Positions 40,126 to 49,093 of a stretch of 49,093 bases of DNA are shown here, piece by piece. The translations under genes were made by a program, and so were the position numbers. Below the pieces are notes generated by a model. The model was not told the origin of the DNA and made no database searches. It saw nothing but the letters and a program-made list of their open reading frames with translations. Positions within the stretch are counted from its first letter, which is position 1. Every line of letters begins with the position of its first letter. Source of the DNA: Nemertoderma westbladi (Eukaryota; Xenacoelomorpha; Nemertodermatida; Nemertodermatidae); the NCBI GenBank assembly GCA_032718475.1, contig JAUCBJ010002368.1:1-49093 (forward strand). Reading direction: 5' to 3'.

Positions 40126-42163
40126 AGCTTCTTTATTGCAGTAAGCAATAAAGTTGAAAGTACCGGTCAACCGGTAAACCTGAACGGTACATCTGTAGGT
40201 CAGTAGGCCCAACTGCCAGAACCGGTACTTCTGTACGTCCGTAGGCCCAACTGTCCGAACCGGTACTTACAGTACAGGTACAGCAGTATTATTCGATTTG
40301 ATTATTATATGCCGGTAGGTCTTAATAATTAATCGGGAACGCCTGGTTTTTATTGGGATTTTACTTAGGCCTATTTCTGTTAGTTTTATTTATTTGTAGG
40401 CCAGTATTGAACAGAAGGCGTGTAAGCCTGATCAGTTTGTACAGATAATTTGTAGGTTGAGCTGTTGTCTGATTGCTGTTAAGTCTGAACGGATTGCAGT
40501 GTATGTAGATCACCTGTCCGATAAAGAACGGTTAGGAAGTAGGGGCAGCCAATGCTGTAAGGTAAACCCCCAACTAAAGAATAAGTCGTACTACTGGGTT
40601 AGAACGCATACTACCTAATCATTTCGGAGTCTGCATGTCCTGTAGTTTATTTAGGCTTGAGAGTAGTCTGTCAGTGTTTGGTCTGCATTTTGTTTGAGTG
40701 GTTTGTACGCGTAGCGTAATATTTATTATTCAGAGTTTATGCGATTATTCGCAACATTCATTCCCCAAGTTTGTTCCTACAATAATTGTGTTTGTTATAC
40801 ATACCGCTATAGTTAAATTAACCCCGGTACTACACGGGCTGCTTGGCGTAGGTAAAGACTGGTGATTTTGTGCACCGGTCACTCCAGCAGATGTCGTGGT
40901 TCTTTTAGCTGTTCAAGTATATTTAACTACTGATTATATGTTGTACAAGTACTCGTACCTAATTTAGGGTTTAGTGTACAGTGCTTTCCGAAAGTAATTA
41001 GTGTGGACATTATATTTGTGTTGTAAAGTGGTTGATAGGCACGTTCGATTAGCTCTATTAACTTCTAGGTAGGAACACTCCGTGATACATAACGTAGTAC
41101 CTATAGCGATACGGCTATAGGTCGTCAGGCGGTGGTATTTTCCTATCTGGACAACGCAGTGTATTTACTACTACTTATTATTTTCAAATACCGCAGTACC
41201 CTGTCCGTTGTAATAACCAGTTTCTAACCCTTTGTTAGGCTGGTTTGTAGACTTCTTGTAAAATTACCCTGAAAATTCGTATTTTGTGTTTTTGTAAATT
41301 TTTGTGTTTATTTAGAGATTGTAATCTCACCCGAATTGTACGTAATTTGTAGTATTAAGTAACTTAGGTAAATTAGCATTATTTGTTTTAGTGTCCTATA
41401 AGTAACACTTCACTGAAAGCGCACCGCTTTGGGTAGTGATTACTCCCCAGAAATAATAACATTTATTTCAAACATTGACAAAACCCATTAAAACGGGTAT
41501 ATATATATTATAAATCAACTCAAACGATTTATAAATAGTAGGCCTGCCATACAACAATTAGGTCTCCATATCAGTTGGACTACTGCTCAAATAACGGTAA
41601 TAAAGTAAGTAAAGTAACCAAGTAACCCTTAAAATTCAGAAATTCAGTTATTTAAAATAATTGATATACCGGTATTTACAATAGGCTTATTATATTTATT
41701 TCTATAAATTTTAGGTTGAAATCATACCGGTATTCTGTAATTAATTCTAGTTTGTAATTATACTTATATATATACACTATAAGTGTAAACTGCATACCGG
41801 TATTTACGATAGGCCTATTATCTTTATTGCTATAAATTTAGGCTGAAATTATACCGGTACTTGTAATTAATTCTAGTCCAGAATTATATATACTACAAAC
41901 TGTAAGCTGTATACCGGTATTCCGATAGGCCTATTATATCTTTATATATTTGTGCTAAAATTATACCGGTATTCTGTGATAAACCTAGTCTGTAATAATA
42001 GTTATATATACTATAAGCATACCGGTATTCTAATATATTATATATATCACGCTGCACTGAGTAGCAGTACCGGTAATTAATTACTAGGCTAGCAGTTAAT
42101 ACTGAGTTACTAGACTTGCTCAGACTGTGATACAGCAGTAGACATTCAACTGTACGCATAAGC
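39977..42163 (+). other. Leader of BEL copy 2
   Basis: Long, non-coding, AT-rich, with many ACCGGTA words. It holds the 69-bp repeat at its left end and a degenerate ~120-bp repeat at 41667-42030. I could not identify a primer binding site after the LTR. Confidence 0.6.
41667..42030 (+). repeat. Degenerate ~120-bp tandem repeat
   Basis: TACCGGTATTTACAATAGGC (41667), TACCGGTATTTACGATAGGC (41795) and TACCGGTATTCCGATAGGCC (41912) head three diverged units; a partial fourth starts at 42018. Confidence 0.65.
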
Positions 42164-44386
42164 ATGTCTGATACTAAGCAGAACCTGTCAGACAGTTTAT
42201 TAGATGTAACTATCTGCGACTCAGATAAAGGTGTAGAACCATCTACACCTAAGTTCAGTTCACCTCCCACTGTGAGGAAGGTCATCCCTCCTGTAGTAAT
42301 AAAAGAACCTAGGCTGGTCCAACATCGTAGGTCTATCATAGGCACTCGAGCTCAGGTCAAGCGGGACCAAGAAGCAGCGGAACAGCAACAACACGCGAGC
42401 CAAGAACTTACTTCTCAACGGCCCAACAGCTCCAGTAGTGAGGATACTGTAGAACTGACACCAGAACGCGGAGCAAAGATGAGGGATGCGGTTTATTCGG
42501 ATCCCCTTCTCATCCTTCCTGCAGCCGTACTCACAAGGTTATTGATTGCAGTGGAAGAACACCAGATCGATTGGGCGAGAAGTCAACGATCAACTAAAGA
42601 TAATTATGCGGGATACACGAGTGAAGAACTGAAGTCTATTGTCGAGTCGCAATGGAACTTCCCCGGACCCGGACTCCCGTTTGATTTATCAGAAGCTGCC
42701 TGGGAAGACATACACCGGATGGGAGTAGCCAAGGAAACCATCGATCCAGCTGTGTGGAAGAGGTCCGCAGCCGGATACGCACAGGGATTCTTCAGCTCCA
42801 TGGAGCGAGTGAAAGAACAACTGTTCCAACAACCTCAAGGACCTCAAGAGCAGGGACAACTGCTTTATCAAGTTAGAGAAAGAATTCTGCGAATCAGGCT
42901 AATATTATCAGCCTTTGAAGAGGCTTCTAAAAGAAGACAAGACACGTCGTTGCAAGTTGCCGTAAAGACTTGGTTTCAACGGGTGAGTCGCCAGGTTCAA
43001 GGAACAGCTCAGTGGAAAGCTCAGCTGGAGGAGCGCTCAACCCATGGAGAATCAACAGACGCTACTTTTTCCCAAGTGGAAAGTGAAGCGACGGCAGAGA
43101 AACCACATAAGAGGGATGCCATTGACATCTATCTGTCAGACTATCAACGTTTTTTAGGTGATGACGAGTTGAGGAGAAGGTTAGAGGGACTTAGCCCTAA
43201 TAGTGAAGGAACCAAGCTTGTGTTGGATGCCATCGATGTGGAAATGAGGGCTGCGAATCAGGCTAAATTTGATGAACAACTCCGCCTGACACGAGTCCAA
43301 GAAGAACAAGTAAAGAAAAAACGTATAGAAGACAGAAAGAAAGCAGCAGTAGCAGCTGCCGAAGCGGAAAGGAAAGCAGCCGAAGAGGAAAGTAAAGCAG
43401 CCGAGATGGAAAGAAAAGCGGCAGCGACAGCAGCAGAAGCAAAGGCGGCAGCGGCAGAGGCAGAAGCGAAAAGTAAAGCAGCCGAGATGGAAAGAAAAGC
43501 GGCAGCGACAGCAGCAGAAGCACAGGCGGCAGCGGCAGAGGCAGAAGCGAAAAGAAAAGCAGCTGAAATGAAAAGAAAAGCGGAAATGGCAGTAGCAGAA
43601 GCAGAACGTAGAGCGGCGGAAGAAATCACCCAATTAGAATTGGAAAACATTCAGGAGAATCAAGACTGCATAAATAAACAGTTAACAGCTAGTAATATGC
43701 AGATGATGAATCGATCTACTCCCAAAAGACAGGGATATACATCATCTGAAGAAGGCGATACCACCGATACTGAAGGCAAAGGAAATAGATCTCGTCTAAG
43801 CAGACGTAAAAGAACATTCCACCGTCAGAAATTGCCTGAATTGCCTCCAGCTGTTAGAAGGCAACTAAATAACACCAACTTAGGTAGTACAGAGCCCACA
43901 GACCAAATAATTAAAATAGAAAGACTCCCTACTATAGTAGATGAGCCTGAAATAATTAGGCCTGTTCTTGAAATCACCCCTTCGGTGATAGACACACCTG
44001 TGCTCCCTGAAACTACCTCTAAATTCCCTCTGCATAGCACTAAGCTACCTGTGCCCCGTAGAACTGCCCAGGAGACAGTTCAGGTCCTGGACCCCGAGCG
44101 AAATATTCATGATTTGTCGCCCGTTGTCCCTCGTCCGCCCGCTACAACGTTGGCGACTCCCGCTTCGGCGGTCGAATGGGTGGATGAGAGACGGCGGGGG
44201 ATGGATCTCCTGCTCGGGCAGATGCAGGAGACTGTCCAGCAATTCAAGGGCACAGTAAGGGAAAGTAGACTAGAGTTGCAAGAAGTGCAGCAAAGTATCG
44301 CGCTAGAACGCGATAAATTAGTAAATACTCAAAGGGGTATACCACCACCCTCGGTAACAATGTGTCAAGTACTGTCAACCTGTTAG
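42164..44386 (+). pseudogene. gag-pol: BEL copy 2 gag-pol, N-terminal part of gag
   Basis: ATG 42164 opens MSDTKQNLSDSLLDVTICDS. The first ~340 residues are absent from the visible part of copy 1. A long Ala/Glu/Lys coiled coil at 43300-43650 contains an 81-bp unit repeated twice in frame (43397 and 43478) that copy 1 lacks. The frame ends early at TAG 44384-44386 because ten extra bases (GTACTGTCAA, a near duplication of TGTCAA) lie at about 44367-44376 compared with copy 1. Role: capsid-type structural protein. Confidence 0.9.
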
Positions 44387-47300
44387 GTCTGAAGTATCTC
44401 ATGCGCAAGGTGTGGAGCCTACACGCATATATACTGCTAGCGAAGTAGAAACTCCTATAGTGAACCCTATTAAGGGTAATTATAGACCTGTTGATAATGA
44501 CATTCCCTATAGACCTGATCATAATCCGAGAAATTTATATACCGATAACTCGATATTAAATAACACGATGGCCCAAGAAAGTTTTACGCGTCAAATGGCT
44601 AGAACCGAAGCCCGGCAAGCGGTGAAAGTGGGAGAGATCGTCAAGTTCAATGGAGATGAGATGAAATGGTTACCTTTTAATGAATATTACAAAGATAACA
44701 TACAGAACTCTGTACTATCTAATGGAGAGAAACTTAGATTCCTCATCGAGTGCTTGGAAGGATCTCCCAAGTTAATGGCGTTAAAGTTTATTGGACATCC
44801 AGACGGATTAAGACAAGTTTGGGATACACTAAACATCAGGTATGGTAATAGGAATAACATCGCTGGGTATTTGTATGCAAAGTTGGTAGCGCCCCGAAAG
44901 TTTATTAGCAGCGGAATTATCGAGTTTTCCGATGAGATTCAGGAGATCTGTAGACAATTAGATTGGCTAGGTAAGTCTCAGGAGTATCAGAATGCTATGG
45001 TTATTAGAGCAGTGGCTTCTACTCTACCGAAGGGTGGAGTAGGTACACGCTGGGATAAGAAAGTGTTATATATGATGGAACAACAACGACGAGACCCTAC
45101 CATGGCTGATCTCATGTCATTCCTAGATGGAGAAGTGAAATTACAGCTCCTGAAACTGTCCAGAGAGAAGACACCGGAAAACAAGGTAAGTGAAAAACCC
45201 GTCTCTAGGAGAAAGGTAACACCAGTGTGTTATACAGACGACGGCGAAAGCCAGACTTCTCAAGGAGAAGATAGCGGGAAAGACACGGATAGATCTTATT
45301 ACATGAATAAAATGCCTAAAGATCAGGTAAGTAAATTCAAGTCTCGAACAAATGACAGGAGAGAACAGGTAAGAAAAACTCCTCCTACATCTCCCAAGAG
45401 AATTCAGGTGAGAAAGCCCGAAGAAAAAGCAAGTGTACACAATGTTACCCAAAATAAGGTAAGTAACATCAAACCGAAATGTGCGCTGTGCGACGGGACC
45501 CACCGTTTGAATATGTGTGATGAATTCCTGAAGAAATCATTATCGGAGAGACGAGAAGTCATGTGGGATAAGCGGTTATGTTATAATTGCCTCAGACAAG
45601 GACACCAACGGCGAACCTGTTTCTCTGACATAAGGTGTGCAAAGTGTGGTGCGAAACATCATATCTTGTTGCACGCTGAATTCGAGCGAAATAGTCCGAA
45701 TCAGGTAAGTGATTCCGAACTACATGTCCAATTCAGTGATGTGAACGACACTGATCAATCTGAGATGGAAGGATTCTATACGGACGAGTTCTCCGACGAA
45801 AACGAATCCTGTTATATGATAAATACCACAGTGTATCGAGCACTCATTTATGAAAAAGATATAGACAGCGACTTCACTCTAACTACTTCTGAACGACAAC
45901 CATCTTGGAAAGAGCCATCTTCCAATGTAGGGATCCGAGAGTTTCCTGTGGTGCAAGTAAGGGTTCACGGACCTAAGAGGAGTTATGTAGTAAACGCCCT
46001 CCTTGACTCCGGTAGTACAGGGACATTCATCGACAAAGAGCTAGCCGAAGATATATTTGCTGGACAACCCAAGTTCCAAACTAAGCTCAACATGTCCGGC
46101 ATTATGCAAGTTTGGAAATCTACAATAACAGCGGATTATTATGTAGGAGCGTTGTCCACCCCCCAGGACGAACTAGGAGAACATAGCATAAGGTCAGTGA
46201 AAATGGTGGCTATAAAGAACTTCGCTACTACTCAAGCAGACCTTTATAATTGGGATGAGGATGAGAGCATCCAACATCTTAACATACCTCGATTCCAGAC
46301 TGATTATCCTGGAGTGCAAATACTCATCGGCCAAAACGCGCATGAGGCGCTGGAGACATTAGAGAAACGGCCTGCTCAACCGCAGCCACTACAGACCTAT
46401 GCGGTAAGAACTAGAGTAGGTTGGTACTTTACTGGCCCTTCCCGTAGAACACTCAGAGAAAGACTACCGCAAGAGCGCGTCTACCAGGTGAGTGAATGGG
46501 AAGATGATACTAGTGAGGGAGACGACTTAACTGAGGGAACTCCATACTCCTCAGATAACGACGACATTCACCAGCTTTTTGATGAGGAGAATACCATCGA
46601 TCTCCTTAAGGAAAACGAGGCTTGGCAAAACCAAGTGAACTTATGTCAACTTCTTTATCCATCTGAACGAGAAGCTTATAACGACGAGCTAAATGATGTC
46701 ATTGAGCGTTGTAATGCCAAGACTCGAGATGAACATGCCGTACGATTCTTTACGCAAGAGGCGGTAGAGCCCAATTCCTACGATAAAGCCTTGTCAGTGG
46801 AAGAGGAAAGGGCCAAGCAGATCCAAGAGACAACTACACGTTTCCTCAAAGATCAAGGTAGGTATGAAGTCGGTCTACCTTTCCGCAAGAAAGAACCGAA
46901 GTTCATCAATAACAGACCCTTGGCGGAAAAAAGAATCGCGCAACTCCATCGACGCCTTACGGCTAATTCTTCAGCTAAAGCAATGTATCAAACACAGCTG
47001 GAGAAATTTATTAGTAAGGGATACGCGGAGAGAGTACCGGAAGAAACACCTGTGACTGAAAGAACGTATTACTTAACTCACCATTACGTTCCTAAACCCG
47101 GTAAGCCACATGAAGTGAGAGTAGTGTTTGATGGCTCCGCTCTTTACATGGGTCAATCCCTTAACTCTGAATTGTTACCCGGACCCAACTTGCTTCAATC
47201 TTTGTTGGGAATTCTTTTAAGATTGAGACAATATTCGATTGCTTTCGCCTCCGATATAGAAGGCATGTTCTTACAAGTCAAGGTGCTAGATAGGGATCGA

Positions 47301-49093
47301 GATAGTCTACGATTTCTGTGGTGGCCCGAAGGAGACCTCAACCTGAAACCGGTGGAGTACTGGATGACCATCCAGGCCTTTGGGATAATCTCAAGCCCTT
47401 CCAACGCCTGTTCGGTAGTGCGTACCACTGCAGAGGACAACCGAGAGGCCTTCTCTAAGGAAGTGATCGACAACATCAAGAGAGACATATACATGGACGA
47501 CAATCTGAAGTCCCTTCCATCAGTTAAGGAAGCCATTGAGGTCGCTAAAGGAACGGTAGAGTGCTTAAAAAGAGGTGGGTTTCGATTAACAAAATTCACC
47601 AGCAACTCCCGTGAGTTTCTGGAGTCGATCCCTGCGGAAGATCGAGGGGCGAAAGATCTAGATTTGATTAAAGATGATCTGCCTGAAACCAAGACACTCG
47701 GCTTGAAATGGGACACAGAGCGAGATATCCTGTTTTTCCAGCTAAAACAGCGAGATAATCCAGTTCGAACCAAACGGATTTGCTTAAGTATACTGAGCAC
47801 TTATTTCGATCCATTGGGATTTATTAGCCCAGTTATATTGCTTGCTCGTAGTTTGGTACAACAAATGTGGCTTGAAAACCACTCATGGGACGATCCACTT
47901 AAGGGAGAATTATTGAAGAAGTGGATGGAATGGGAAGATTCTCTGCCGGCAATCGAGGATTTTATAATTTCCCGTTCATATTTTGGTCATGTTCTCCCTA
48001 CGTATTCCTATCAACTCCATGTGTTTGGAGACGCCAGCGATATGGGAATAGGTATAGTAGCCTATCTAAGGGTGGAAACTCCGGATGGAATCAAAGTCGC
48101 CTTGGTTACTTCTAAGGCATTAATCAACAACAAGTTGAAAGTTCCTCGAGCGGAGTTAAAAGCGGCTCTATACGCTACAGCCATCGGCCGGAATGTAACA
48201 GAACAGATTGACTATCCATTAGAGAAAACTGTCTATTGGACCGACGCTTTACTCGTGTTAGAGTATATAACCAATGAAGTCTGTCAGTTCAGCGTCTTCG
48301 TTACCAACAGAGTAGCCATCATACTTAGTCGCACGACGATGGATCAGTGGAGACATTGCCCCGGAACGATTAATCCAGCAGACATCGCTTCCAGGGGAGC
48401 GACTCCAAAGGAATTGGTAAATACTCCCGAATGGTTAGGAGGACCCGACTTTCTCTACAGAGAAGAAGAAGAATGGCCTCCCCATCTCACAACAGCAGAG
48501 ATCAGACAGGCCAAGGGAGCGGAGAAAGTTAAACCCAAAACTCGAGCGAGTAAATCGAAGTTGTTTAAACCTGCAGTTGATCTATCTGTATTATTTACTT
48601 CCGGAGATGATGCTTTGGATCAGAAACCCACCGCCACGACTAAAGAAGTCTTGGAAATCCGTGACAAGGATTGGAAATCTGGAATACCAGATATCGCGCA
48701 AGGACTCTCACCTCTCCTGCAGAGAGCGATACGTCACTACAGTTCCTGGAATCGGCTCTGTAAAGCTGTCACCTATTTAAAACGATGTTTTCATCATCGT
48801 TACTCCGGGACAAAGACCAATAGTGATGATGCTCCATCAACATCTGCACGAGTCCATGTTGTTAAAGATCTTCCTAAATACAAGATATCCGACAGGTTTC
48901 TAAAGGAGAAGATCAGTTACCAGGAGCATGATGAAACCAACAAACAGATGCTGAGACTCCTACAATGCTATGAGGATTCCGATAAGTATTTCCTGTTATT
49001 AAGAAATCCACAGATGCGCTTAAGGGATCGCTTCTCTAGTACCATGATAGATGGGTTAATACGTGTTGGAGGTAGGCTGACCAACGCCCCATT
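44373..49093 (+). pseudogene. gag-pol: BEL copy 2 gag-pol, rest of gag to integrase (runs off edge)
   Basis: After the 10-base insertion the protein continues in the next frame with no stop that I can see up to the window end. It has the same domains as copy 1: DUF1759-type gag core (~44640-45180), three knuckles (~45478-45670), protease LDSGSTGTFID (~46000), RT with YMDDN (~47490), RNase H (VFGDASDMG, ~48020) and the start of integrase. At 48456-48473 it keeps GAA where copy 1 has the TAA stop. Apart from the frameshift this copy would encode a complete polyprotein. Confidence 0.9.

Larger units (their letters stand above)
38779..49093 (+). mobile_element. BEL/Pao LTR retrotransposon, copy 2 (3' end outside window)
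   Basis: This comprises a 5' LTR (38779-39976), a long leader (39977-42163) and gag-pol (from 42164) to the window edge inside integrase. Gag-pol is very close to copy 1. A 2.2-kb leader is unusually long. Whether this copy also has the third ORF can only be seen to the right of the window. Confidence 0.85.

Noticed and set aside
43181-43650. Minus-strand Cys/Phe-rich ORFs opposite the gag coiled coil
   Set aside because: They are shadows of the Ala/Glu/Lys codons of gag.

Overview
This is a stretch of animal (metazoan) nuclear DNA made almost entirely of mobile elements and satellite DNA. BEL/Pao LTR retrotransposons, which are known only from animals, are present twice, together with two Ty3/Gypsy elements, a Jockey-like LINE, small inverted-repeat DNA elements, and two satellite arrays. 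I see no convincing conserved host gene. The species cannot be fixed from sequence; an invertebrate is most likely.

Layout. 1-14247: a BEL/Pao element on + whose 5' end lies outside the window. It has gag-pol (2-7081, one nonsense codon), a 1.6 kb spacer, a third, degenerate coding region of about 1415 codons (8725-12971), a polypurine tract and a 1198-bp LTR (13050-14247). 14248-15400: AT-rich DNA with two fold-back elements. 15411-25061: a Gypsy element on - whose gag is split by a 774-bp TA-flanked inverted-repeat element, which is itself split by an almost undamaged LINE (20270-24031) with 15-bp target duplications. 25062-26546: a tandemly doubled ~750-bp repeat. 26859-27477: an inverted-repeat element. 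27686-29609: a 5'-truncated Gypsy element on -. 29641-34260: a tandem array followed by the 3' end of another LTR element ('element B') that carries a relative of the third coding region. 35181-38684: an 85-bp and a 55-bp satellite array abutting each other. 38779-49093: a second BEL/Pao copy, from its 5' LTR to integrase, running off the right edge.

Main observation. The third coding region of BEL copy 1 and the coding region of element B are related. Both sit just upstream of the polypurine tract and 3' LTR, and both share an ordered motif set: a D-x-E-G motif (YDNEG / LDDEG), a K-[IV]-G-S-A-[IV]-x2-D motif, a [VL]-D-[TM]-Q motif, a Y-x3-E motif, paired CCHC-type zinc knuckles and a basic tail. 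The first four match the order and spacing of DEDDy 3'-5' exonuclease motifs (RNase D / WRN / EXD1 type), with E in place of the last D. I read this as a family of LTR-retroelement accessory proteins combining an exonuclease-like domain with nucleic-acid-binding knuckles; I do not know of a description of it. Both copies here are broken, so intact relatives elsewhere in the genome would be needed to confirm function. The motif matches are seen in the sequence; the nuclease role is inference.
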